DNA of 64,000 nucleotides from DATKCT01 sp035513055 (GTDB lineage: Bacteria > Verrucomicrobiota > Verrucomicrobiia > Verrucomicrobiales > DEV007). The stretch's first letter is position 1. The number at the start of each line of letters is the position of its first letter. Positions 35,835-45,313 of the stretch are shown piece by piece. Below the pieces are notes generated by a model. The model ran no database searches and was not told the origin of the DNA. It saw only the letters and a program-made list of their open reading frames with translations. The DNA is taken from NCBI GenBank assembly GCA_035513055.1, contig DATKCT010000027.1, forward strand, positions 1-64,000, given 5' to 3'. Both the position numbers and the translations under genes were made by a program.

Positions 35835-36857
35835 CTAGCGCTGCCGCAATGCTTGCGAGGAGATCCACTCTTCCACCGTGTCGAGCACTTCTTTCCGTTC
35901 CACATCGTGCAGCAGGAGGTGGTAACTGCCGGGAAAAAGCCGTCGCTCCGGCCGGGGCGCAGCCGGCAAGCCCTTTTCCACGAAGGTCCTCACTTCTTCG
36001 GGCGGCGTGAAGAGGTCGTGTCCTCCATGCAAGACCAAAAGCGGCAGATCGAATGCTTGCGCGGCCTCCTTGTTTTCGGCGACGAGACGGCCGATTTCGC
36101 CGAGCAGGTGCAGGCTGAAGGCGTGGAGCGCGTGGGGGGTTTTCTTGGTCTGATCCTCATGCGTAGTCGCCGCCACGACGCGTGCTTCGCGGGCGGCGTC
36201 TCCGCCGAGAGCCACGAGGGGGATGCGCAACCAGGGCGCGGTGCGGACGAGCATATGGACGAGCGGCGCTTTCCAGCGGGGGAGCTTTTCCGCGGTGGCC
36301 AAAATGGGGGCGGACAAGATGACGGCGTCCGGACCGAGTTGTTGCCGATGGCGCCAGAGGGTGCTCTGCAAAACAATGACGCTTCCGAGACTTTCGCCAT
36401 ACCAGACCACGAACGCGTCTGGCCACTCGCTTTCGATCCGTTGTGCGAAAGAGGCGAAATCACGCAACCAATCGCCTCTCGAGGCGATTGAACCGCGTCG
36501 CGAGAGGCGGGGATCGTTGCCCATGCCGCGCAGTTCGTAGGCGTAGACGGCGCATCCGCGGCGGGAGAGGTATTCTCCAAGAGGACGGAAGTCGCTGGCG
36601 GCTCCGCTGAGACCGTGTGCGGCGACAATCACCACGGAGGGAGGATTCGAGGCGGGGACCCAAGCGGTGAACGGGAACGATTCGCCGTCTGGAGCAACCC
36701 AACTGGAATCGCTGCGGGGGGCCGGGGGCACGGGCGAGGCGAGGACCTGGGCGGGCGGAGCAGCCGTCGACGCGCACCCGGCTGCTGCGGAGGCGGCAGC
36801 CACGGGCGCGATGCGCAGAGCAGCGCGGGCGACGAATTCGGGTCGGATCAGCCACAT
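35835..36857 (-). CDS. alpha/beta hydrolase lipoprotein (monoacylglycerol-lipase-like)
   Basis: The protein has 340 residues. A lipobox-like AAGC (Cys28) near the N-terminus suggests a lipid anchor. The hydrolase fold has the oxyanion HGLSG segment, nucleophile GESLGS (Ser156), acid in HGGHDLFTPP (Asp281) and His313 in SYHLLLHD, matching the Hydrolase_4/monoacylglycerol-lipase group. It probably cleaves carboxyl esters of lipids at the envelope. It lies just upstream of the Rieske gene. Confidence 0.85.
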   Translation of the reverse strand: MWLIRPEFVARAALRIAPVAAASAAAGCASTAAPPAQVLASPVPPAPRSDSSWVAPDGESFPFTAWVPASNPPSVVIVAAHGLSGAASDFRPLGEYLSRRGCAVYAYELRGMGNDPRLSRRGSIASRGDWLRDFASFAQRIESEWPDAFVVWYGESLGSVIVLQSTLWRHRQQLGPDAVILSAPILATAEKLPRWKAPLVHMLVRTAPWLRIPLVALGGDAAREARVVAATTHEDQTKKTPHALHAFSLHLLGEIGRLVAENKEAAQAFDLPLLVLHGGHDLFTPPEEVRTFVEKGLPAAPRPERRLFPGSYHLLLHDVERKEVLDTVEEWISSQALRQR

Positions 36858-37022
36858 CGGCGGAGCATAGCGGATCCGGGTGGAAAGCGCCAGAGCGCCA
36901 AGGCCGGCCGCGTGTGAGTGTGAGAGCGAGTGGCGTGAGACGAGGGGTGAGCCCGGATTTCTGCCGCCTTTTCTGCCGCGGCGGCTGAGCCGGATGCGGA
37001 TGATCTCGAGCGGGACTCGGGT

Positions 37023-37044
37023 TGGCGCCGGGCTGGCGCCGGGC
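37023..37044. repeat. 11-base tandem duplication
   Basis: TGGCGCCGGGC occurs twice in direct succession immediately beside the frr stop codon. The 186-base gap up to 36858 holds no gene. Confidence 0.5.
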
Positions 37045-37610
37045 TATACCGTCATGATCTCTTTTTCCTTCTTGGTCACGTGTTCGTCGATTTCGGCAAC
37101 GTGATCATCGGTGAGCTTCTGAACTTGTTTCTCCAGGCGATGCAGATCGTCTTCGGTGACAGACCCGCCTTTTTGAAGATGACGAATCTTGTCGAGCGTC
37201 TCTTTGCGGGTGTGCCGGACGCGGACCCGGGCTTCTTCGGCCATCTGTTTAACGATCTTGACTAATTCCTTGCGGCGTTCTTCGGAGAGTTCGGGGAAAG
37301 GCAGCCGGATTTGTTTTCCGTCGACGATCGGATTGATCCCGAGCTTGGACTCCTTGAGGCCCCGTTCGATATCATGCGCGGTTCTAGGGTCGAAAGGTTC
37401 AATGACGATGAGGCGCGGTTCCGGGGCCCGGATGACGGCGAGCTGCTTGAGCTTCATGGTCGATCCATAACTGGCCACGTGCACATCGATCATCTCGACG
37501 ATGGTCGGAGAAGCCTTTCCTGTGCGCACGCCGGCAAACTCGTGGATCATGTATTCCACGCCTTTCTTCATGTGTTCCGCGGATTCGAGGATAGCGGTGT
37601 CTGCTTCCAT
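37044..37610 (-). CDS. frr: ribosome recycling factor
   Basis: The protein has 188 residues and is recognisable along its length: EHMKKGVEYMIHEFAGVRTGKASP at the start, FDPRTAHDIERGLKESKLGINPIVDGKQIRLPFPELSEERR in the middle, and the C-terminal helix. RRF splits post-termination ribosomes together with EF-G. It follows pyrH by 26 bases, the common pyrH-frr order. Confidence 0.96.
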   Translation of the reverse strand: MEADTAILESAEHMKKGVEYMIHEFAGVRTGKASPTIVEMIDVHVASYGSTMKLKQLAVIRAPEPRLIVIEPFDPRTAHDIERGLKESKLGINPIVDGKQIRLPFPELSEERRKELVKIVKQMAEEARVRVRHTRKETLDKIRHLQKGGSVTEDDLHRLEKQVQKLTDDHVAEIDEHVTKKEKEIMTV

Positions 37611-37636
37611 GGGGAGGAGGGATGGCGGGTGAGGGA

Positions 37637-38380
37637 TCAGGTTGGGGCTTCCTGGCTGACAAGGGTGCCGATGGATTCGCCGAGGAGGGCGCGGCGAACA
37701 TTGTCCTGGGATCCGATAGCGAATACCATGATGGGCTTGTCGTTGTCCATACAGAGACTGAAGGCGGTGCTGTCCATGACCTTGAGGCCTCTGCGGAGCG
37801 CTTCCTGAAAGGAGATCCGTTCGAATCGTTTCGCGGCCGGATTGGTGGCGGGGTCGTCATCGTAAATGCCGTCGACTTTGGTGGCCTTGAGAACGATGTC
37901 GGCGCCGATTTCACTGGCGCGCAGGGCGGCGGTCGTGTCTGTGGAGAAATAAGGGTTTCCGGTGCCGCCTCCGAAGATGACGACCCGTCCCAGCTCGAGG
38001 TGGCGGATGGCTTTGCGGCGGATGAAGGGTTCCGCCACATTCTTCATTTCGATGGCGGTCTGGACCCGTGTAGGGACCCCGAGTCCTTCGAGCATGCTCT
38101 GCATGGCCAGAGCGTTCATGATTGTGGCGAGCATGCCCATGTAATCCGCGGTGGCGCGGTCCATACCCCGGTTGCTGGCGCTGAGACCTCTCCAGAAGTT
38201 GCCGCCGCCGACGACGATGGCGATTTGCACGTCCTGCTGGTGAGCCTCCCGGATTTGCAAAGCGACGCGCTCGACAATGGGCGGAGAGATGTTGTCATGG
38301 GATCCCGGTTCTCGAAGGGCTTCCCCGCTGACTTTCAGCACCACTCTCCTGAATTCGCGCTGGGTCGCCGCTGCCGACAT
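37637..38380 (-). CDS. pyrH: UMP kinase
   Basis: The protein has 247 residues from the ATG at 38380 (MSAAATQREFRRVVLKVSGEAL). It shows the amino-acid-kinase fold: VVLKVSGEAL phosphate loop, VVGGGNFWRG, MGMLATIMNALA, and GGGTGNPYFSTDTTAALRA. It makes UDP from UMP and ATP, the first step to pyrimidine triphosphates. In many bacteria it lies between tsf and frr; here tsf and rpsB are not upstream, since the next gene diverges. Confidence 0.96.
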   Translation of the reverse strand: MSAAATQREFRRVVLKVSGEALREPGSHDNISPPIVERVALQIREAHQQDVQIAIVVGGGNFWRGLSASNRGMDRATADYMGMLATIMNALAMQSMLEGLGVPTRVQTAIEMKNVAEPFIRRKAIRHLELGRVVIFGGGTGNPYFSTDTTAALRASEIGADIVLKATKVDGIYDDDPATNPAAKRFERISFQEALRRGLKVMDSTAFSLCMDNDKPIMVFAIGSQDNVRRALLGESIGTLVSQEAPT

Positions 38381-38536
38381 GATTGGGATTCGGAGGGGAG
38401 ATAAGCAGAAAGTGGGTTGCGGGCAAAGCCCTACTTTTCTTGACCGGTTCAAAGCCTTGTGCGATGACCCGCTTGGATCCGGCTGGGAACATCGATTGAG
38501 AAACCTCCGGTCAATCCGCCGTCTCAAATCCGTTTT

Positions 38537-39151
38537 ATGGCCGGCGCTCAGGCATGCATCCGTTCGGAGCGCCTGGATCTCATCCCGATGACTCCGGCTT
38601 TTCTTCGGGCGTCCTTGGAGGGCAACCGGACGGAGGCGGAAGAAGTGCTGCGCATAGGGTTGCCGGCGGATTGGCCCGGGGAATTCTCCACGGTGTTGGC
38701 ACTGCGGCTCGAACAGTTGGAAGGCGAACCCGGCCTTCAGCCCTGGCTGCTCCGGGCCATGACCGTTCGCGGGAGCCGCGCTATGGTGGGTTCGATCGGC
38801 TTTCATTCCGCTCCTGGACCGCAGTATCTGACGGCGATCGCGCCGGGGGCGGTCGAGTTTGGATTTTCCGTGTTTCCCCCTTTTCGTGGGCGGGGATACG
38901 CTTATGAGGCGTCGGTAGCGCTGATGCGTTGGGCCCGGAAGGATCATCGAGTCGCCAAGTTTGTTCTCTCGATCCGCCCCGATAACATGGCCTCCCAAGG
39001 CTTGGCAGCGAAGTTGGGTTTCGTGCGGACCGGGTTTCACGTCGATGAGATCGACGGGGTTGAAGACATACTGGAGTACCGGGCTCCGGAGGACGAAGAG
39101 CCCCGGGATTCCCAAAGCGTGCAAGCCGGGACGGACGGCGCCGCTCCGTAA
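38537..39151 (+). CDS. GNAT-family N-acetyltransferase (RimJ/RimL-like)
   Basis: The protein has 204 residues. It has the RimJ-like opening (IRSERLDLIPMTPAFL), the acetyl-CoA loop FPPFRGRGYAYEAS, and the terminal strand SIRPDNMASQGLAAKLGF. Such enzymes acetylate protein N-termini or small amines; the target cannot be told. The C-terminal ~20 residues are acidic and probably disordered. It diverges from pyrH. Confidence 0.85.
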   Translation: MAGAQACIRSERLDLIPMTPAFLRASLEGNRTEAEEVLRIGLPADWPGEFSTVLALRLEQLEGEPGLQPWLLRAMTVRGSRAMVGSIGFHSAPGPQYLTAIAPGAVEFGFSVFPPFRGRGYAYEASVALMRWARKDHRVAKFVLSIRPDNMASQGLAAKLGFVRTGFHVDEIDGVEDILEYRAPEDEEPRDSQSVQAGTDGAAP

Positions 39152-39276
39152 GAGCGCGGGCCGGCGGAAGAGTCCGTGCAGGGAATCGGCTTGCGCGCCG
39201 GGCATGTCCCCCGAATAGTCGGGAAGCTGGCGCCACACAGGTTGACCTTCGCAGGTGTGGTCCGGCGAAGATCACC

Positions 39277-41991
39277 ATGATGGACACACGGAGAAGCTTT
39301 CGGACCGGCGCGGGCGCCGAAGGGGTGTTTTATTCATTGCCCGCCTTGCGGGAATCGGGAGCGGCGCCGGGGCTGTCGCGGTTGCCGGTCAGCCTCAGGA
39401 TCGTTCTCGAATCCGTTCTTCGGAATTGCGACGGCAAGAAGGTGACCCGGGAGGACGTGCTCCGTTTGGCGAATTGGAAGGCGACGGAGCCCGCCGTCGT
39501 CGAAATTCCCTTTACGGTGGCGCGGATCGTTCTGCAGGACTTCACGGGCGTGCCTTTGCTGGTGGATTTGGCGGCCATGCGTTCTGCGGTGCAGACGATG
39601 GGCGGCGACCCGGGCATCATCGAGCCTTTGGTGCCGGTCGATTTGGTGGTGGACCATTCGGTGCAGGTGGATTTTGCGGGGTCGGCGGAAGCATTGATGC
39701 GCAACTTGGAAATCGAGTTCCTGCGCAACCGGGAACGCTACGAGTTTCTGAAATGGGGACAGCAGGCCTTCCGGACGTTCAGTGTTGTGCCGCCGGGGAT
39801 CGGGATCGTGCATCAGGTGAATCTCGAATACCTGGCCAAGGGAGTTCTGGAAAAGGACGGCGTGTTTTTCCCAGATACTCTGGTCGGCACGGATTCGCAC
39901 ACGACGATGATCAACGGTTTAGGCGTCGTGGGCTGGGGCGTTGGGGGGATCGAAGCCGAGGCGGGGATGCTGGGTCAGCCGATCACCTTTCTGACGCCGG
40001 AAGTCGTGGGAGTGCACATGACCGGCAGCCTGGGCGAAGGCGTCACGGCCACCGATCTCGCGCTGGAAGTCACCCAGCTTCTGCGAAACGCGGGCGTCGT
40101 CGGGCAATTCGTCGAGTTTTACGGCGAAGGGGCGCGGCGTCTGACATTGCCGGACCGGGCCACCATTGCGAATATGGCTCCGGAGTATGGGGCGACCATG
40201 GGTTTCTTCCCGGTGGACGAGGAAACGTTGGATTACCTGGGCGGAACGGGGCGCAGCGCTGAGTTGTGCGAAACCCTGCGGAACTATTTCGAGGCTCAGG
40301 AGATGTTTGGCATTCCTGCGGAAGGCCAGTGTGACTACAGCCGCAAGATCGAGTTGGATCTCGGCGCGGTGACTCCTGCGGTGGCGGGTCCGAAGCGGCC
40401 GCAGGACCGGGTCGCCTTGGGCGATCTCAAAGAGCGATTTCGCAGCCTTTATGCCGCTCCGGTTTCCGAGGGGGGCTTTGGCCGGAACGGCGACAGTTTT
40501 GCCGAGGAATTCGAAGTGGAAGTGGATTCGCGGGGAGGGGCGAAGGACCGGATCGGGCAGGGATCGGTGCTCATTGCGGCGATCACCTCCTGTACGAACA
40601 CGTCGAATCCCAGCGTCATGTTGGCGGCGGGTCTGGTGGCGCGCAACGCCAACGCCCGGGGCTTGCGGATCAAGCCCTCGGTCAAGACTTCCCTGGCGCC
40701 GGGATCGCGAGTGGTGACCGACTACCTCGAGCGGACCGGATTGCAGAAGGAGTTAGATCAGTTAGGATTCCAGACCGTGGGATACGGATGCACCACCTGC
40801 ATCGGAAACTCCGGTCCCCTCGATCCGGGCATCGAGAACGTCGTCAAGGGCCGCGACCTCGTGGCGGCTTCGGTCCTTTCGGGGAATCGCAATTTCGAAG
40901 CGCGGGTGCACCAGAGCATCCGGGCCAACTTCCTGATGTCTCCTCCACTGGTGGTCGCCTATGCCATCGCCGGGACAGTGGACATCGATTTGCCTAACGA
41001 ACCTTTGGGCAAGGACTCCTCCGGAGCGGATGTGTTCCTGAGGGACATCTGGCCCCCGCAGGAAGAAATCCGCGAAGTGATGCGTTCGGCGCTGCATCCG
41101 GAAGCATTCACGCGTCTCTATTCGGATTTCGCAGCGCAAAACCCCAAGTGGAACGAGATCCCCGCTGCGACGGGCGGAGTCTATGCCTGGGACTCGTCCT
41201 CGACCTACATCCAACACCCGCCGTTTTTCGAAGATTTTTCCATGGATGCAGGCGACATCGCCGAGATTCGCGGGGCCCGGGCTTTGGGAATCTTTGGGGA
41301 TTCGGTCACCACGGATCACATTTCACCGGCGGGCGCGATCAAAGCGGATTCACCGGCGGGCGCCTATCTGTTGGAGCACGGCGTGCGTGAGGAGCAGTTC
41401 AACTCGTATGGAAGCAGGCGCGGAAACGACCGGGTCATGACGCGCGGGACTTTCGCCAATGTCAGGATCCAGAATCGGATGACGCCGGGCATTGAAGGCG
41501 GGGTGACCGTGCGTCAACCGGGCGGAGAACGGATGTCCATCTTCGACGCGGCGGAGCGTTACCGGGAGGGGGGCGTTCCGCTGGTGGTTTTTGGAGGCGC
41601 GGATTACGGGATGGGTTCTTCGCGGGATTGGGCGGCGAAGGGGACCCGGCTGTTGGGAGTGCGCGCGGTGATCACCAAGAGTTTCGAGCGCATTCACCGT
41701 TCCAATCTGGCGGGTATGGGGGTGCTCCCCCTGAACTTTCAGGATCCGGAGGACTATGAGCGCTTGGCCTTGGACGGGACCGAGACCTTCGACATTCTGG
41801 GCTTATCGAACGCGATCCGGCCTCGGCAAGCCGCGCAACTGGTTGTCCGCCGCAAGACGGGCGAGACAGTCGAGGCGCCGCTTTGTGTGCGGTTGGATAC
41901 GCCTGCGGAACTGGATTACTTCCGCGCCGGCGGCATTCTGCCTTACGTCCTGGCGCAGCTACTTCGTCAGACCAAGCCGGCGCAGGCGTGA
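39277..41991 (+). CDS. acnA: aconitate hydratase
   Basis: The protein has 904 residues, normal for the AcnA/IRP family. The [4Fe-4S] ligands are Cys439 in TSCTNTSNPS and Cys505/Cys508 in YGCTTCIGNSGPL. Active-site and swivel-domain motifs include VGTDSHTTMINGLGV, GDSVTTDHISPAG, FNSYGSRRGND and YGMGSSRDWAAKG. It interconverts citrate and isocitrate in the TCA cycle. Two ATGs in a row (39277, 39280) make the exact start ambiguous. Its end overlaps the convergent bioA gene by 33 bases. Confidence 0.96.
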   Translation: MMDTRRSFRTGAGAEGVFYSLPALRESGAAPGLSRLPVSLRIVLESVLRNCDGKKVTREDVLRLANWKATEPAVVEIPFTVARIVLQDFTGVPLLVDLAAMRSAVQTMGGDPGIIEPLVPVDLVVDHSVQVDFAGSAEALMRNLEIEFLRNRERYEFLKWGQQAFRTFSVVPPGIGIVHQVNLEYLAKGVLEKDGVFFPDTLVGTDSHTTMINGLGVVGWGVGGIEAEAGMLGQPITFLTPEVVGVHMTGSLGEGVTATDLALEVTQLLRNAGVVGQFVEFYGEGARRLTLPDRATIANMAPEYGATMGFFPVDEETLDYLGGTGRSAELCETLRNYFEAQEMFGIPAEGQCDYSRKIELDLGAVTPAVAGPKRPQDRVALGDLKERFRSLYAAPVSEGGFGRNGDSFAEEFEVEVDSRGGAKDRIGQGSVLIAAITSCTNTSNPSVMLAAGLVARNANARGLRIKPSVKTSLAPGSRVVTDYLERTGLQKELDQLGFQTVGYGCTTCIGNSGPLDPGIENVVKGRDLVAASVLSGNRNFEARVHQSIRANFLMSPPLVVAYAIAGTVDIDLPNEPLGKDSSGADVFLRDIWPPQEEIREVMRSALHPEAFTRLYSDFAAQNPKWNEIPAATGGVYAWDSSSTYIQHPPFFEDFSMDAGDIAEIRGARALGIFGDSVTTDHISPAGAIKADSPAGAYLLEHGVREEQFNSYGSRRGNDRVMTRGTFANVRIQNRMTPGIEGGVTVRQPGGERMSIFDAAERYREGGVPLVVFGGADYGMGSSRDWAAKGTRLLGVRAVITKSFERIHRSNLAGMGVLPLNFQDPEDYERLALDGTETFDILGLSNAIRPRQAAQLVVRRKTGETVEAPLCVRLDTPAELDYFRAGGILPYVLAQLLRQTKPAQA

Positions 41992-43308
41992 TCCGTTGGA
42001 AGAAACCTCTTGGGCCGCCTCCTCAAGGGCGTGGACCGCGGCGCGGATTTCCGGTTCCGTCACACAAAGGGGCGGCATGAGGATCAGCGTGTCTCCGATG
42101 GGACGGGTGAGGAGGCCGTGGCTTCTGGCGGCGAGGCAAATTTGAGCGCCCATGCGGGCCTCGGGCGGAAAGGGGTTGTTGGGCGAGCCGTCGCGAGTGA
42201 TGTCGATTCCGGCGATGAGTCCGCATTGCCGCACGGCGGAAATGTGGCTGGAGCGTTGTCGCCAGTCTTCCAAACTGGTCTCGAGGCATTGGATCAGGCG
42301 CGGGAGACGTTCCAGCGTTTTTTCCATCTCGAAGATCTCGAGGCTGGCCCGCGCGGCGGCGCAGCCGAGCGGATTGCCGGTGTAGCTGTGTCCGTAGAAA
42401 AAGGTGAGCGGCTCCGGTCCAGTTCCGAGGAACGCGGAGAAAATGCGCTCCGTGACGAGAGTTGCGGCGAGGGGGACTGTTCCTCCGGTTAGGCCCTTGG
42501 CCAGCGCCATCAGGTCCGGGACAACGCTTTCTTTTTGGCAGGCAAAAAGCGTTCCGGTCCGGCCGAAGCCGGTCAGGACTTCGTCGAGGATGAGCAAGAC
42601 ATCGTGGCGATCACACCAGGTGCGCAAGGCGCCGAGCATGCCTGGGGGCCAGAGTCGCATTCCCGCCGCTCCCTGAATGAGAGGCTCGAGGACGACGGCG
42701 GTGGCGGAATCGCGGATTTCAGCGGGCAGCGATTGCAACTCGTCAAGGGAAGCAATCCGCGTGAGAGGATAGCCGAGATTGCGGACGGGTTCGTGGAAAA
42801 GCGGCAGTCCTCCGAGGCAAGCGGCGCCCAGGGTGTCCCCGTGGTAAGCCTGATCGAAGACGAGGAATCGATTGCGGCGGGCTGCGCCTGTGTGCTGCCG
42901 GAATTGCAAGGCGAGCCGGAGGGCGCATTCGATCGCCGTCGATCCATCGTCGGAATAGAACACTCGGGTGAGAGTGTCCTGGGGAAAGCGATCGACGAGA
43001 GCGACAGCGAGCCGGATGGCCGGTTCGTTCGTGCTGCCGAGAAAAGAACAGTGGGCCAAGGAGGCGGCCTGACGCTGGATGGCGGCGACGATGTGGGGAT
43101 GGCTGTGACCGTGGATATTGGTCCAGATGGAGGAATTGCCGTCCAGGTAACGGTTTCCTTGGAAGTCTTCGAGCCACGCGCCGCGTCCTTTGGTGAGGAT
43201 CAGGGGTTGGTGATCGTCGGCGCACCAATCCCGCATCGGAGTGAAGGGATGCCACAGGCGCGTTTTGTCGAGGCGCTGGAGCGGATGTGCGGTGGGATGA
43301 GGTTCCAT
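41959..43308 (-). CDS. bioA: adenosylmethionine-8-amino-7-oxononanoate aminotransferase
   Basis: The protein has 449 residues from the ATG at 43308 (MEPHPTAHPLQRLD). It has BioA-specific features: RLWHPFTPM near the N-terminus, YLDGNSSIWTNIHGH, the PLP lysine (Lys271) in LMALAKGLTGG, and FYGHSYTGNPLGCAAA. It makes 7,8-diaminopelargonate in biotin synthesis using S-adenosylmethionine as amino donor. No other bio gene is present here. It ends inside the 3' end of acnA on the opposite strand. Confidence 0.93.
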   Translation of the reverse strand: MEPHPTAHPLQRLDKTRLWHPFTPMRDWCADDHQPLILTKGRGAWLEDFQGNRYLDGNSSIWTNIHGHSHPHIVAAIQRQAASLAHCSFLGSTNEPAIRLAVALVDRFPQDTLTRVFYSDDGSTAIECALRLALQFRQHTGAARRNRFLVFDQAYHGDTLGAACLGGLPLFHEPVRNLGYPLTRIASLDELQSLPAEIRDSATAVVLEPLIQGAAGMRLWPPGMLGALRTWCDRHDVLLILDEVLTGFGRTGTLFACQKESVVPDLMALAKGLTGGTVPLAATLVTERIFSAFLGTGPEPLTFFYGHSYTGNPLGCAAARASLEIFEMEKTLERLPRLIQCLETSLEDWRQRSSHISAVRQCGLIAGIDITRDGSPNNPFPPEARMGAQICLAARSHGLLTRPIGDTLILMPPLCVTEPEIRAAVHALEEAAQEVSSNGSRLRRLGLTK

Positions 43309-43389
43309 CGAAGCAGCGACGAGCCCGCATTTCTGATCGCCTTGTGTCGCGAGGCGCCGCGAGCCCCCTACTGATAGCCGAGCGAAGTG

Positions 43390-43484
43390 AGACAGCCAGT
43401 CCGGCTGGCGCCCACGGACTCTTGCGATCCCAATGGCGATCAAGAGTCCCGCTCCAGTGCAGGGGCAGGCGTCTCGCCTGTCCC
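43390..43484. repeat. group of inverted repeats between divergent genes
   Basis: This lies in the 258-base gap between bioA and the exported coiled-coil gene. Stems: GCCAG/CTGGC with loop TCCGG near 43390-43404, ACTCTTG/CAAGAGT around 43419-43448, and GGGGCAGGC/GCCTGTCCC with loop GTCTC (43462-43484, one G-T pair). The last resembles short palindromes that are abundant in many large bacterial genomes. No coding potential is seen. Confidence 0.45.
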
Positions 43485-43566
43485 ACTTCTTCACACCGTG
43501 GCGCGGGCACTGCTGTCCGCGAACAGGCGTGGTTGCAAAAAGCAGGGGCTTTCCTATGGTCTGACT

Positions 43567-44262
43567 ATGATGACAGGTAGGAAGGCGTTGTTGCTGTTCT
43601 CGACCTGTCTGCTGACGGCGGCGGAACCGGTCTATGGAGCGGGGGATATCGAAGCGGATCTCCTGCGCCGACGGGCGCTGTATCGAGCGGAGCGGCGCAC
43701 TGTGGTGGAAGATCTGCGCCAGGTCTATCTGCGGGAACTAAGAGTCCTGGAGATGTTTTACGCGACCAACGAGGAATATACCAAGGCGAGCGCCTGTCGC
43801 GACGCCAGGCGAAGCCTGCTGGCTGCGGCCCGCGCCCAGGCCGCTTCGGAGGCGCAGCAGTCCGGCGGCGCGAGTCCGAGGGAGTCGGTGTTCTCCGCCA
43901 GCGGCGCGCGGGACCTCCAAGGGCTGCGGCGGGATCCGGCGACGGGTCTCCTCGAGTTGGATCCCGAGGCCACGGAGGGCGCCGCATCTTGGACTCTTCC
44001 GGGCTTGGATCCGGGCGGATACACGGTTTTTGTGGACTACCTGGCCACGGCGGAGAACACGCTGCTCCGGGTGGGGGAAGCGCGTTATTTTGTTCAAGGC
44101 GCCCTTTCGCCCTTGCCCGAAGGAGCGGAGGTGACGCGTCAATCGTTGGGCAATCTCAAAGTGACGGATGGCGGCGGGATCTTGCGCCTGGTCATGGAAG
44201 TCCCAGAAGGTCAACACAGGACGGCGATCTCGAGCGTCCGACTCGTGTCCAATGCGCCTTAG
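43567..44262 (+). CDS. exported coiled-coil plus beta-sandwich protein, paralogue of next gene
   Basis: The protein has 231 residues. It starts at the ATG at 43567 before a signal peptide (…ALLLFSTCLLTAAEPVYGAG). Residues ~25-85 form a charged coiled coil containing YLRELRVLEMFYATNEEY. The C-terminal part is a beta-sandwich beginning WTLPGLDPGGYTVFVDY. The neighbouring protein has the same layout (WNLSGLDPQVYEVEVTY). Function unknown; a surface or periplasmic binding role is inferred. It overlaps the next gene by 11 bases. Confidence 0.75.
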   Translation: MMTGRKALLLFSTCLLTAAEPVYGAGDIEADLLRRRALYRAERRTVVEDLRQVYLRELRVLEMFYATNEEYTKASACRDARRSLLAAARAQAASEAQQSGGASPRESVFSASGARDLQGLRRDPATGLLELDPEATEGAASWTLPGLDPGGYTVFVDYLATAENTLLRVGEARYFVQGALSPLPEGAEVTRQSLGNLKVTDGGGILRLVMEVPEGQHRTAISSVRLVSNAP

Positions 44263-45313
44263 TCCCCAATTTCGATGGGTCTGGGTGGGGCTGTGGCTGT
44301 TCTCGTTGGTTGCTGGCGCAGCCCTGGCTCAGGAGCCGGAAGCGGACGAGGAGTTCGAGGAGCTGGATGCTCTCCGCGAACGCTTTGAACGAGACCTCGA
44401 AGCGGCAGACCTTCCGGTCTACCAAGCGTTCTTGGAGGAGTTGCAGCGAATCGAATCCGCGGCGGCTGCGCGGGAAGACTACGAGGCGGCGAACCAGGCC
44501 AAGCAACGGCGGTTGGAGGTCCGTGAGATGCTGGGGACTCCGGGCAGCGGACTTGTGAAATGGCGCGAGGAGGCGGCGATCACGCTGAATTTGGAGGAGT
44601 CGCGGCGCCGCTCCGCCAGTGTCCAGTGGAATCCTCGGGAAGCTGTCCTTGGGCGCTGGAAGACCCCTGGTTCAGAAGTGCTGTGGAATCTTTCGGGGCT
44701 TGATCCGCAAGTCTACGAAGTTGAAGTCACCTATAGCTGTGGGAAGACGCCGCCCGTGGGCCGCGGGACCAGCCAGCCTCCCGCCGTGCAAGCCGGTGGA
44801 GTGTTCGAGTTCGGAGAGGTTACCGCCCTGCTCGAGGGCAGCGGCAAGCCCATCCGCCACGAAGTCAGACCCACGCGGGATTGGGATGAGTACCGGGTCG
44901 AACTGACCGGTTCCTTGGAAATCAAGGCGACGATCGCTCAACTGCGTCTTTCCGCGGTCTTGGTTGAGGGAGATGCCCTCATGCAGGTGAAGAGAATCCG
45001 CCTTATTCCCAGCCGGCCGCGCGGTTCCCCCCGTCCTTCCGTTCGGGATTTGACGGCGCTGGAAGCAAGTTTCCGCGAGACCGTTGCCACCCGGGGAAGC
45101 CAGGTGCGGGATGCCTATCTGCGCGACCTGGAGATTTTTGAGGCGCGAGCCCGGGCTGAGAACGACCTGCGACTCGCGGAACGGATCGCCGTCGAGCGCA
45201 AGTCTGTCTTGGAAGAGCCGTTGATCTCGGCCTTTCCGGACGAGGATGAGACTTCCGCCGCTTCACATAGGAGCGGAGAGGCGGAAACGGGCGATGACGA
45301 CGAAAAACCCTGA
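44252..45313 (+). CDS. exported coiled-coil plus beta-sandwich protein
   Basis: The protein has 353 residues. The ATG at 44252 precedes a signal peptide (RWVWVGLWLFSLVAGAALAQE). A helical segment with FLEELQRIESAAAAREDYE is followed by a beta-sandwich starting WNLSGLDPQVYEVEVTY, then a second copy of the helical motif (YLRDLEIFEARARAENDLRL) and an acidic tail. The helical motif recurs in the upstream paralogue. The protein stays tightly linked to its paralogue and to the hydrolase that follows (20-base overlap). No enzymatic residues are recognisable. Confidence 0.75.
   Translation: MRLSPQFRWVWVGLWLFSLVAGAALAQEPEADEEFEELDALRERFERDLEAADLPVYQAFLEELQRIESAAAAREDYEAANQAKQRRLEVREMLGTPGSGLVKWREEAAITLNLEESRRRSASVQWNPREAVLGRWKTPGSEVLWNLSGLDPQVYEVEVTYSCGKTPPVGRGTSQPPAVQAGGVFEFGEVTALLEGSGKPIRHEVRPTRDWDEYRVELTGSLEIKATIAQLRLSAVLVEGDALMQVKRIRLIPSRPRGSPRPSVRDLTALEASFRETVATRGSQVRDAYLRDLEIFEARARAENDLRLAERIAVERKSVLEEPLISAFPDEDETSAASHRSGEAETGDDDEKP

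Noticed and set aside
38381..38536. Possible promoter TTGACC near 38439 between pyrH and the acetyltransferase
   Set aside because: No acceptable -10 box at the right spacing.
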